Of a stretch of 64,000 nucleotides of DNA, positions 35,156 through 42,681 are shown in pieces. This DNA is from JAKLIX01 sp964605655. Its GTDB lineage: Bacteria; Bacteroidota; Bacteroidia; Bacteroidales; CAIXZF01. The DNA is taken from positions 1 to 64,000 of the forward strand of contig CAZSDK010000003.1 in the NCBI GenBank assembly GCA_964605655.1. Reading direction: 5' to 3'. The translations under genes and the position numbers were made by a program. Under the pieces are notes generated by a model, which saw nothing but the letters and a program-made list of their open reading frames with translations, had not been told where the DNA came from and did not search any database. Each line of letters opens with the position of its first letter. Position 1 is the stretch's first letter.

Positions 35156-36397
35156 TTATTCGTACCTCAGCGCCTCTATCGGGTCCAGGGTGGCGGCCTT
35201 CATGGCAGGGTAATACCCGGAAACCAATGCCACAATAAAGCACAGCAGTACTCCACCAAAGATCCATACCCAGGGGATGATGAAAGTACTGCCGATGATC
35301 AGGCTTAAGATGTTTCCGATCAGGATGCCAAGAATGATGCCGACCAGACCCCCGATCTGACCAATGACGATGGCTTCGATCAGGAACTGATTCTTGATCA
35401 GTTTCCTGTTGGCTCCTATGGCTTTCCGGACTCCTATTTCCCTGGTCCTTTCTGTTACCGAGACCAGCATGATGTTCATCAAGCCGATGGCAGCCCCCAG
35501 CAGGGTGATAATCCCGATGATCGTTGCCGCCAGCGTGACGTACTTAATGTTATCTATCAGCATCTTGGCCATCATGTCGCTTTTAGTGATCTCGAAATCA
35601 TCATCGATGCCCAACGGCACCCCCCTGATCTTTCGGAAGAGTCCGGTGGCTTCCCCAACGGCAGGTTCAACCTGCTCCGTCGACCTGGTCATTACGGTGA
35701 TGTTAAACGACATATTGGGCCGGGGAAAATACTCCCTGACATTGCTCAGGGGCAGCAGACAGCTCCTGTCACCGCTGAATCCCATGCTGCTTCCCTTTGA
35801 CTTCAGAGTACCTATCACCTTGTATTTTCCCGGTCCGACCGAGATGATCTTACCAATGGGATCTGCCTTATTTGGAAATATCTTGTCGATGGTCTCAGAA
35901 CCGATAATGACCACATTGCTTCCGTACATGAGCTCTGCCTGGGAGAAATTCCTGCCCTTTTCCAGTTCACTTCCTGAGGTGGTCAGGTAGTTCTCATCGG
36001 TACCAATGATCCCAATGTTCGGGTTGGTCTTTGAAGATTCAAATTTGACAGTGGCTGCACCGGAGGCAAAGATGAAAACACTGGTGACGGCAGGGAACTC
36101 AAAATCTTCCTTGAATTGTGTAGCATCATCGTAGGATATGGCCGGGTAAAACCGCGGTTTGTTTTCATGGTCCCCCATATGAACATTCATGGACCGGTTC
36201 CGGATGGTGAAGGTATTGGCCCCCATCATCGAGAAATTGTTGTTCAGGTAGTACTTGATGGAGTCGATGGCGGTAAGAATCCCCACCAGTGCCATGATGC
36301 CGAAGGCAATGATCATCACCGTCAGGATGGTGCGAAGCAGGTGACTTCGGATGGAAAGTAAGGCAATTTTGATGTTCTCGATGAGCAGGGAACGCAT
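35156..36397 (-). CDS. ABC transporter permease, MacB/FtsX type
   Basis: Inner-membrane permease of 413 residues. One membrane helix near residues 17-42 is followed by a large periplasmic MacB-PCD domain (about 45-245) and three membrane helices in the FtsX domain (about 280-400). The last segment contains VSVTERTREIGVRKAIGAN, the FtsX signature, and ends in PIEALRYE. Such permeases extrude peptides, lipids or lipoproteins with a separate ATPase, not encoded nearby. It is convergent with the plug gene (8-bp gap) and stands without an obvious operon partner. The substrate is unknown. Confidence 0.88.
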   Translation of the reverse strand: MRSLLIENIKIALLSIRSHLLRTILTVMIIAFGIMALVGILTAIDSIKYYLNNNFSMMGANTFTIRNRSMNVHMGDHENKPRFYPAISYDDATQFKEDFEFPAVTSVFIFASGAATVKFESSKTNPNIGIIGTDENYLTTSGSELEKGRNFSQAELMYGSNVVIIGSETIDKIFPNKADPIGKIISVGPGKYKVIGTLKSKGSSMGFSGDRSCLLPLSNVREYFPRPNMSFNITVMTRSTEQVEPAVGEATGLFRKIRGVPLGIDDDFEITKSDMMAKMLIDNIKYVTLAATIIGIITLLGAAIGLMNIMLVSVTERTREIGVRKAIGANRKLIKNQFLIEAIVIGQIGGLVGIILGILIGNILSLIIGSTFIIPWVWIFGGVLLCFIVALVSGYYPAMKAATLDPIEALRYE

Positions 36398-36454
36398 CGG
36401 AGGAAGTTATAAGTAAATTACATCAACGGAAAATAGTTCCTTTTCATATACAAC

Positions 36455-37105
36455 TCAGATTTTTTCTCCGAAGGCAAGGTCTCCGGCATCTCCTAAGCCA
36501 GGAACAATATAAGCTTGTGCAGTAAGTTCCTCATCCACGGCACCGAGCCAGATCGTCACCTCGGAGCTGGGAAGGTTACGGTTGAGATATTCCAATCCTT
36601 CTGAACTGGCCAGTACTGTGACGATATGGGTGTGCCTGGGCTTGCCTTTATGCAGTAATTCCTTGTAAGTCAGTACCATGGAGGCCCCTGTGGCCACCAT
36701 GGCATCTGTCAGTACCAGGACTTTTCCGTCCAGCTCGGGACTGGAAGCATATTCGATTTGTATGGAAAACCTTCCGTCTTTATGGTATTTCCGGTAGGCA
36801 GAGATAAAAGCATTCTCACTCTTGTCGAAAACCTGCAATAAACCCTGGTGCAGAGGAAGGCCGGCTCTCAGAATGCTGGCCAGCACCGGGTATTCTTTCA
36901 ATACCTGGCCTTCGGCAACACCCAGTTTGGTACCGATTTCTTTCATCTCATAATCCAGCTGTTCACTGATCTTCATGCCGAAATACATTCCTATCCTTTC
37001 CAGGTTTTTCCTGAACCTCATGCTGTCCTGCTGCACCACTTCATCCCGGACTTCCGCAATGTACTGGTTGAGAATACTCTTTTGAATACCTAAGTTTTTT
37101 ACCAT
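36455..37105 (-). CDS. upp: Uracil phosphoribosyltransferase
   Basis: Pyrimidine salvage enzyme that makes UMP from uracil and PRPP. The PRPP loop is VLVLTDAMVATGASMV, a variation on the usual DPMLATGGS. YIVPGLGDAGDLAFG at the C-terminus is the uracil-binding signature. I chose the ATG at 37105 (216 residues); the frame is also open from a TTG at 37123. It is followed by 57 bp and the ABC permease on the same strand. Identity is firm. Confidence 0.93.
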   Translation of the reverse strand: MVKNLGIQKSILNQYIAEVRDEVVQQDSMRFRKNLERIGMYFGMKISEQLDYEMKEIGTKLGVAEGQVLKEYPVLASILRAGLPLHQGLLQVFDKSENAFISAYRKYHKDGRFSIQIEYASSPELDGKVLVLTDAMVATGASMVLTYKELLHKGKPRHTHIVTVLASSEGLEYLNRNLPSSEVTIWLGAVDEELTAQAYIVPGLGDAGDLAFGEKI

Positions 37106-37200
37106 GATGTAAGGTTTTTTCAAACTTACAAAAAAATGTCTCTTATCATACAGGTGAAATCGGAATTAACATTTTAAATCAAGACTTTCTCTCCGGCAAG

Positions 37201-38139
37201 TCAGCGCCGGAGTTTGTCCCTGATAGATTTGATGATCCCAGGGATTAATGACAGTGTATTCCTTGATATCAAAGAATAATGGAAGGTTGTTGCTCCAAAG
37301 CCGGCATAAAACCTGGCCAGCCCCGGATCTTCAGATCCTTCAAAATCAAGGATGGTCTCCGTGCCGGCCCGTGACCGGATGACAGCATCGATCATCATCG
37401 GCATGGCTCCTTTCGCCTTTGCCTCGCTGTCGGCAGCAGAAAAGACCATGATGATCCTTCGGTGTGACTTCAGCCAGATGGTCCCTGATTGAACAGGCTT
37501 TCCCGCTTCACCTGCACCCAGGATAAAGACAGTGCCCCTCTTTCTGCAGGCTTCCACCAGCGAAAGAAGTTTGCGGTAATCCTCCTCTTTCAGTGTGGAG
37601 AGGTCCTTCCCTCTGTTCTTTCTGAATATTTCCACGAGCATGGCGGGAGAAGGTTCCTCTACGATGACCCAGCCTGTCTGTGCGGCTTTCTTCAGGTTTC
37701 TTCTGAGGTTCTCAGAATAATCTCTTGCAAGGACCTCATAAGGCTGGATGAGCTCCAGCTCCAGGTTGGGTCTCTCACGCAGTTTCCAATTTCCGGGAGT
37801 GACCGGGTTATGAGTGTTGAGTTGAATTTCAATGAGCTGATAATGAGCAGGTATTTTCTCAAGGAAGGACTGAACTGTATCAGGCGTCAGATGTCCCCGG
37901 CTGAAAATCCCGAGTTGCTGGCTGAAAGGAGGCTGGCACAGGTAAAGGATGCCGAGTTTTCTTTTCCAGGTCAGGGGGAATACCGCATCGTAGTCTCCTT
38001 CCACCAGGGCATCCCAGTGATCAGCCACCTGGTCGAGGTACCAGGAATAAGCGTAAATATTCCCGTTGACGCTCTGGCTGATGCAGTGGTCCCATCGCTG
38101 GCGGTCAATATGCCGGTTTTCAATGAGTCGTATCTCCAT
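37201..38139 (-). CDS. GNAT/FemAB-like acyltransferase
   Basis: Protein of 312 residues without a signal peptide. Its central and C-terminal parts have the GNAT/FemAB fold: NLRRNLKKAAQTG, SGTIWLKSHRRIIMVFSAAD, and FEGSEDPGLARFYAGFGA near the end. Related proteins transfer acyl or aminoacyl groups to sugars or peptides of the envelope. It overlaps the deacetylase gene by one base and is the last gene of the radC-wecB-deacetylase run. A role in modifying a surface glycan made with WecB-derived ManNAc is plausible by context only. The substrate cannot be read. Confidence 0.65.
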   Translation of the reverse strand: MEIRLIENRHIDRQRWDHCISQSVNGNIYAYSWYLDQVADHWDALVEGDYDAVFPLTWKRKLGILYLCQPPFSQQLGIFSRGHLTPDTVQSFLEKIPAHYQLIEIQLNTHNPVTPGNWKLRERPNLELELIQPYEVLARDYSENLRRNLKKAAQTGWVIVEEPSPAMLVEIFRKNRGKDLSTLKEEDYRKLLSLVEACRKRGTVFILGAGEAGKPVQSGTIWLKSHRRIIMVFSAADSEAKAKGAMPMMIDAVIRSRAGTETILDFEGSEDPGLARFYAGFGATTFHYSLISRNTLSLIPGIIKSIRDKLRR

Positions 38140-39473
38140 CAGGTCAGCATTACCGGGTCAAAACATTGGCTGAAGGTGTATTCATAAACATCCCTCCATC
38201 CTTTCCATCTTTTTTGATCACTCAGTGATTCATTATGCCAGAGAAAAGTAAAGGTGCCACCCACGGCTTTCACCGACTCAATTAATGTCAGGATGAGGTC
38301 TTTTGCAGATTGGGGGTCCAGGTCCAGATAGTCTTTCAATGTTCCGTCCATCACCACCAAAGGAAAGACGGTAAGTGCGGTGGGACTGCCGGCAGCCAGG
38401 TCGAAGAAAGGGAAGGGGTGAGAGGTACCGGCCCTGAACCCGGGCTGATCGGCGTAACCCATGGAATAATCTTGCTGAATACCGCACTTGATAAGCCTAC
38501 GATAGGTTTCAGGCAGTGAAAGCAGTAAAAAATGCTGGCGGCTTCGTGTTATCTTTTTTCCGGTCATCATGCTCAACCGGCTTATTTCCAGGTTTACTTT
38601 TTCAGGCTCGTGATGAGAAGCATAGGAAGGATGAATCCCCGTGTCACCCGTTTGGTTAAGCCGGATTACCAGCTGACGGAGATGGCGGCTCCGGTGTGAC
38701 AGGTTTTTGTCGTTTTTGCCATAATCGCCCAGAAGGATAAAGAACAGCGGCCTGGCACCAAAACGCCGGTGCACCTCTGACATATAGTCGTAGGTATCAT
38801 AAGGATCGGGACGAAGACCCGCCAGCACGGAGACTCTTTCGTACCATCCTTTGAAATCGAGATGCAGCTGCGACTGCATCATGCCGCCGAGGTTTCTCAG
38901 AATTCCCTTGTGACGGTATGCATAGGCCACATCGATATCCATGGTCGGGATAGCACGGAAAACAGATGGTCTGATCTGCAGTTCCTGGTCATGATCCGGG
39001 TAAGAAGACTGAACCGCCCCGGCAAGTAACATGATCCAATGGTCGACGACGGGCGTTGAAAGAAATTGGTAGCGTGACGCCAGGCTCCCGGTGGATGGGA
39101 AGCGGCCATGCTGATCAGTGGCAAAGGGGAGGTATTCTTCATATCTTGAAAGCATGAAAAATACGGCAGAGAAGACATCAAAAGGCAACAAAACACCTTC
39201 ATTCCCGGAGGGAAAGAGCGTCACATGGTCATGATATCTTGAAACCCTGACCTCAAGTGGTTCGATGGAGGAGGAAGATAACAAGCCTTCCGGTAAAATG
39301 GCCGGGATGCCGGTCATCTCCTTTCCGGAATAATTGATCCTGATGCCCTGATAGGATAGAAAAGACGCTTCGGAAGTGGTGACCGTGATGTCCCATGCCA
39401 GGCGTTTCCTGAAGATCAGGTCCAGGGTATAGGCCAGGCGAGAGGTCTCAGTTTCCGAGTAGAGCAGGATCAT
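38139..39473 (-). CDS. Polysaccharide deacetylase-family protein (DUF7033-like N-terminus)
   Basis: Protein of 444 residues, apparently cytoplasmic since no signal peptide is visible. Residues 1-160 form an N-terminal domain seen ahead of deacetylase barrels in Bacteroidota. From about 175 on a polysaccharide-deacetylase-like barrel follows. PTMDIDVAYAY supplies the first Asp pair, HPSYASHHEPEKV a His-containing strand and FLWHNES a late His. It overlaps wecB by 4 bp and the FemAB-like gene by 1 bp, implying translational coupling. It may act on a lipid-linked or nucleotide-linked acetamido sugar. Family fairly sure, substrate unknown. Confidence 0.75.
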   Translation of the reverse strand: MILLYSETETSRLAYTLDLIFRKRLAWDITVTTSEASFLSYQGIRINYSGKEMTGIPAILPEGLLSSSSIEPLEVRVSRYHDHVTLFPSGNEGVLLPFDVFSAVFFMLSRYEEYLPFATDQHGRFPSTGSLASRYQFLSTPVVDHWIMLLAGAVQSSYPDHDQELQIRPSVFRAIPTMDIDVAYAYRHKGILRNLGGMMQSQLHLDFKGWYERVSVLAGLRPDPYDTYDYMSEVHRRFGARPLFFILLGDYGKNDKNLSHRSRHLRQLVIRLNQTGDTGIHPSYASHHEPEKVNLEISRLSMMTGKKITRSRQHFLLLSLPETYRRLIKCGIQQDYSMGYADQPGFRAGTSHPFPFFDLAAGSPTALTVFPLVVMDGTLKDYLDLDPQSAKDLILTLIESVKAVGGTFTFLWHNESLSDQKRWKGWRDVYEYTFSQCFDPVMLT

Positions 39474-40618
39474 TCGCAGGCGTTCATAATTTCCCGGCAG
39501 ATGAATTTCCCGGCATTTCCATCACCAAATATTGGAGGGAACTGCAAATCAGGTTGTTTCAGAAAATGGTCGAGGGCCTGGGTGATGGCTTCCGGGTGCG
39601 CATCGACCACTTTTGCCGTGCCGGTTTCCACTATTTCGACCCATTCGGTTTCCGAACGAAGGATGATGCCGGGCTTTCCAAAGAAATAGGCTTCCTTCTG
39701 CACTCCGCCGGAATCGGTCATGACCATCAGGCAGTTTTTCTCGAGCGAGATCATATCAAGGAAGGAAACCGCTGGGATCAGCTGTAGGAGAAGAGAATGC
39801 CTCACCTCTTCGAGGAGGGCAGGGTGCAGGTTCTTTTCCAGTAAACCGGAGGTACGGGGATGAAGGGGCAGCACCACGGGTAAACGGTAATCTTCCGTGA
39901 TGCCGATCAGGCTCTGAAAGATCTGGTTCATGCGTCGCGGGTCGTCCGTATTGTTGTCACGGTGAATGGTCACCAGGAGATACTGTTCTTTTTCCAGTTC
40001 AAGGTCTTCGAGGATACGCGATTGAGTTTCTGCCAGGTTGCTGAAATACAGTGAGTTGTCATACATCACATCGCCGCAGTGGAATACATGCGGATTGTCG
40101 GCATGGTAAGGAGGTTGTGAATTTTCCGGGAAACCTTCATTTACCAGGTTGCGATAGCCGGTAAGGGTAGGGGTGAAGAGCAGGGTAGACACGTGGTCGC
40201 AGAGAATGCGGTTGATTTCCTCGGGCATGGCTTTGTTAAACGACCTGAGACCGGCTTCCACGTGTGCTATGGGGATATGGAGTTTGGACGCGGCCACGGC
40301 GCCGGCCAGGGTGGAGTTGGTATCTCCGTAAAGGATGACGAAGCTGGGTTTCTCCTGTATCAGCACTTTTTCCATTCCTTCTATCATACGGGCTGTCTGG
40401 GTTCCATGACTCCCGCTTCCCACCTCAAGGTTAAAGTCGGGAGGGGGTACCTGGAGTTCGCGGAAAAAGACTTCCGACATGTTGTCATCATAATGCTGGC
40501 CGGTATGGAGGATGATCTCCCTGATATTGAGGTTGAAGTGCTGCCTGATGGCGCGGCTGACGGCAGCAGCTTTGATGATTTGGGGCCGGGCGCCGACCAC
40601 TGTTACAATCTGGATCAT
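39470..40618 (-). CDS. wecB: UDP-N-acetylglucosamine 2-epimerase, non-hydrolysing
   Basis: Cytoplasmic enzyme interconverting UDP-GlcNAc and UDP-ManNAc for surface polysaccharide. The start at the ATG 40618 is fixed by the family N-terminus MIQIVTVVGARPQIIKAA, giving 382 residues; the frame runs further upstream into radC. Other landmarks are ILHTGQHYD, VLYGDTNSTLAGA-like FVILYGDTNSTLAG, HVEAGLRSFN, MPEEINR and DSGGVQKEAYFFGKPG. It lies 13 bp after radC and overlaps the deacetylase gene by 4 bp. The following genes likely use or modify the same sugar. Confidence 0.93.
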   Translation of the reverse strand: MIQIVTVVGARPQIIKAAAVSRAIRQHFNLNIREIILHTGQHYDDNMSEVFFRELQVPPPDFNLEVGSGSHGTQTARMIEGMEKVLIQEKPSFVILYGDTNSTLAGAVAASKLHIPIAHVEAGLRSFNKAMPEEINRILCDHVSTLLFTPTLTGYRNLVNEGFPENSQPPYHADNPHVFHCGDVMYDNSLYFSNLAETQSRILEDLELEKEQYLLVTIHRDNNTDDPRRMNQIFQSLIGITEDYRLPVVLPLHPRTSGLLEKNLHPALLEEVRHSLLLQLIPAVSFLDMISLEKNCLMVMTDSGGVQKEAYFFGKPGIILRSETEWVEIVETGTAKVVDAHPEAITQALDHFLKQPDLQFPPIFGDGNAGKFICREIMNACE

Positions 40619-40631
40619 GAGGGAGAACGTA

Positions 40632-41333
40632 TTAGAGCATTCCTTCGTCTGCAAAGCTAAAATATTTTTCCTCTCCAAGGATGATATGGTCGATGACAGG
40701 AAGGTCCAGTATCTTACCTGATTCCTTCATTTTACGGGTAAGGTGAATATCGGCCTCACTGGGTCTTGGGTTTCCTGACGGATGGTTATGGCAGAGGATG
40801 AGGGCCGCACCTTTTTGTTCCAGGGCTATCTGGAAGATCTTTTTGGGGTCGGCCACGGTGCCGGAGATGCCTCCTTCGCTGATACAGAGGCTTTTTCTTA
40901 TCTGGTTGGAGCGGTCCATGACCAGGATCCAGAATTCCTCATAGGGGCTGTCGCCGAAGCGGCTTTTAAAAAACTCATAGGCATCGCGGCTGCTGGTGAT
41001 CTTCGGCCTGGTGATGATTTCCGACGTCCTTCTACGGTTTCCCAGCTCCAGGGCGGCCAGCAGGGTGATGGCTTTGGCAGGTCCTATGCCCTTGATGCTG
41101 TTTATCAGCCCTTCCGGACTGGCTTTTGACAGCTCATGAAGGTTGCCGTCGACGTGGCGAAGCAGGTTCTTGGCAAGGTCCAGTGCAGAGGCGCCCCTGG
41201 TGCCGCTGCCGATAAGGATCGCGAGAAGCTCGGCGTCGCTGAGCACCTGCTTTCCTTTGTTGAGGAGTTTTTCACGCGGACGGTCATCTTCTGCCCACTC
41301 CCTGATACTCTGATGCTGATAAAGGTCTTCCAT
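40632..41333 (-). CDS. radC: RadC-family JAB-domain protein
   Basis: Protein of 233 residues with an N-terminal helix-hairpin-helix part (GLINSIKGIGPAKAITLLAALELG) and a C-terminal JAMM metal site, HNHPSGNPRPSEAD. RadC proteins are widespread; the old DNA-repair role was withdrawn and function remains unclear. The gene is complete and of normal length. It starts the run radC-wecB-deacetylase-FemAB. It is likely chromosomal rather than mobile-element-borne, given its housekeeping surroundings. Confidence 0.93.
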   Translation of the reverse strand: MEDLYQHQSIREWAEDDRPREKLLNKGKQVLSDAELLAILIGSGTRGASALDLAKNLLRHVDGNLHELSKASPEGLINSIKGIGPAKAITLLAALELGNRRRTSEIITRPKITSSRDAYEFFKSRFGDSPYEEFWILVMDRSNQIRKSLCISEGGISGTVADPKKIFQIALEQKGAALILCHNHPSGNPRPSEADIHLTRKMKESGKILDLPVIDHIILGEEKYFSFADEGML

Positions 41334-41440
41334 ATTCCTTTAGATGCAGCTCACCCTGAAAATGGAAAAATCTGGAAAAAATATTGCCGTATCCTCTGAA
41401 TGGCAGTTAAGATGGTCCTTGGTCAGGCGCCGGGAAAATA

Positions 41441-41475
41441 TAAAAAAAGAAAGGGCGGCTCATAGGTAGCCACCC
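41441..41475 (-). terminator. Rho-independent terminator of rpsT
   Basis: On the minus strand a hairpin with stem GGGTGGCT / AGCCGCCC (41453-41475, seven-base loop, one G-T pair) is followed by TTTCTTTTTTT. It lies about 36 bases after the rpsT stop. Confidence 0.75.
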
Positions 41476-41511
41476 TCTCTTTTCAAAGAATGCAATAAGG
41501 ATCAGGAGTGA

Positions 41512-41763
41512 TTAAAGAGCATTCACCTGTTTGGCAAGGCTGGATTTGAGGTTACCCGCCTTGTTCTTATGAATGATGCCTTTCTTGGCCAGCTTGTCGA
41601 TCAGGGCACTGATGCCGGGAAGTTTCTGTGCAGCCTCCGCCTTGTTGGTGAGGGCCCTGAAAATTTTCACTGCGTTTCTCATGGTACGGGCATGGTAACG
41701 GTTCAAAATCCTTCTTTTGTCGTTCTGCCTGATTCTCTTTAATGCTGATTTATGATCTGCCAT
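41512..41763 (-). CDS. rpsT: 30S ribosomal protein S20
   Basis: Small-subunit protein S20, 83 residues, a helical bundle binding 16S rRNA. The start MADHKSALKRIRQNDKRRILNRYHA and KKGIIHKNKAGNLKSSLAKQVNAL near the end are typical. It starts 21 bp after the 3' end of tRNA-Glu on the same strand and is followed by a good terminator. No separate promoter is visible in the 21-bp gap, so it may be transcribed with the tRNA. Confidence 0.96.
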   Translation of the reverse strand: MADHKSALKRIRQNDKRRILNRYHARTMRNAVKIFRALTNKAEAAQKLPGISALIDKLAKKGIIHKNKAGNLKSSLAKQVNAL

Positions 41764-41784
41764 AATCTTAACTATTCTGTTTTG

Positions 41785-41859
41785 TAGTCCGTAGGGGATT
41801 CGAACCCCTGATTTCCAGGATGAAAACCTGGCGTCCTAGGCCAACTAGACGAACGGACC
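41785..41859 (-). tRNA. tRNA-Glu (anticodon TTC)
   Basis: A 75-base cloverleaf on the minus strand. The acceptor stem GGTCCGT pairs with ACGGACT, with discriminator A. The anticodon stem CCAGG/CCTGG encloses TTTTCAT, with anticodon TTC at 41822-41824. The T arm GGGG-TTCGAAT-CCCC is standard. CCA is not encoded. rpsT lies 21 bp downstream. Confidence 0.95.
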
Positions 41860-41876
41860 GTTCTGAAAAGGGAGTG

Positions 41877-41906
41877 CAAAATTACACAAAAAAAATTATC
41901 TGCAAA
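41877..41906 (-). promoter_or_regulatory. Promoter of tRNA-Glu
   Basis: On the minus strand TTTG (41903-41906), an 18-nt spacer and TAATTTTG (41877-41884) fit the Bacteroidota consensus, 17 bases before the tRNA. The -33 box sits inside a 15-bp palindrome, GCAAAAT-A-ATTTTGC (41902-41916). Confidence 0.55.
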
Positions 41907-41940
41907 ATAATTTTGCCTCCAACCACGCATTAAGAATGAT

Positions 41941-42636
41941 CTATTTCATCTCATCTGTATCGGCATAGAACTTGAATCCCAGCCTTTTACCAGTCTTGAT
42001 GGGCATGTTCTCCAGGGTGACCTGCATTTCGGAAACGCTGACCTCTTTCATGCTGTCGTACGGTGGGGTCAACAGATCAAAATTCAGGGTATATAACATG
42101 GCTGATTCAACGATCTCCCTGACCGCCGTTTTATCAAGAACGGAAGTGGAGAAATTGTGGTACAACTGTCCTACTTCCCGCTTCCCTTCAATGAAATAAT
42201 GCAGATCGCGGTTGATAAAAACCCTGCCGATGAGGTATCCGATGTCGTTCATCCGGTTGTATTTGAATGAATCGTTGAGGAAATTGAAAAGGGTAATCAT
42301 GCCACAATAAGACTGGGTAGGGTCTTCCCTGATATATGAGGTCTTCATTACCTCATGGTCACGTGAAAATTCGAAGATATTGGTGTGCATTATAAAGATC
42401 AGGATGTCTCCCCCAAACTTCAACTCCGCCTCAAACTCGGTCTTGTCCCTGTATTCGAACACGATACGCTTGTCGGCCCTGCGCACTGCATCAAAATTCT
42501 CTTCCACTATTTCTTTGATCACCTGTTTGAAGATTTTGAAGGACTGGTAAGTGGTGTCATAGACGTCCTGTTTAAGTATTCCCTTGTCAATGAGGGTGTT
42601 AATTACCATTTCGGATTTCGCTGGGGTTGATTCCAT
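41941..42636 (-). CDS. Conserved protein of unknown function
   Basis: I do not recognise this family. It is 231 residues, has no signal peptide or membrane segment, and is rich in charged and aromatic residues. Visible pieces include KIFKQVIKEIVEENFDAVRRADKR, DILIFIMHTNIFEF, YCGMITLFNFLNDSF and NDIGYLIGRVFINRDLHYFIEG. It looks like a folded cytoplasmic alpha/beta protein. It starts 45 bp after the flavoprotein gene and is read toward tRNA-Glu and rpsT. Base use is like its neighbours, so it is probably a native gene. Confidence 0.7.
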   Translation of the reverse strand: MESTPAKSEMVINTLIDKGILKQDVYDTTYQSFKIFKQVIKEIVEENFDAVRRADKRIVFEYRDKTEFEAELKFGGDILIFIMHTNIFEFSRDHEVMKTSYIREDPTQSYCGMITLFNFLNDSFKYNRMNDIGYLIGRVFINRDLHYFIEGKREVGQLYHNFSTSVLDKTAVREIVESAMLYTLNFDLLTPPYDSMKEVSVSEMQVTLENMPIKTGKRLGFKFYADTDEMK

Positions 42637-42681
42637 GACAGGAGGATTTGGGGTTGTCGAGCAAAGATAAGGAAAAATGTT

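Noticed and set aside
40619..40678. Longer N-terminus of the WecB protein
   Set aside because: The extra 20 residues lie inside radC and precede the conserved start MIQIVTVVGARP, so the ATG at 40618 was kept.
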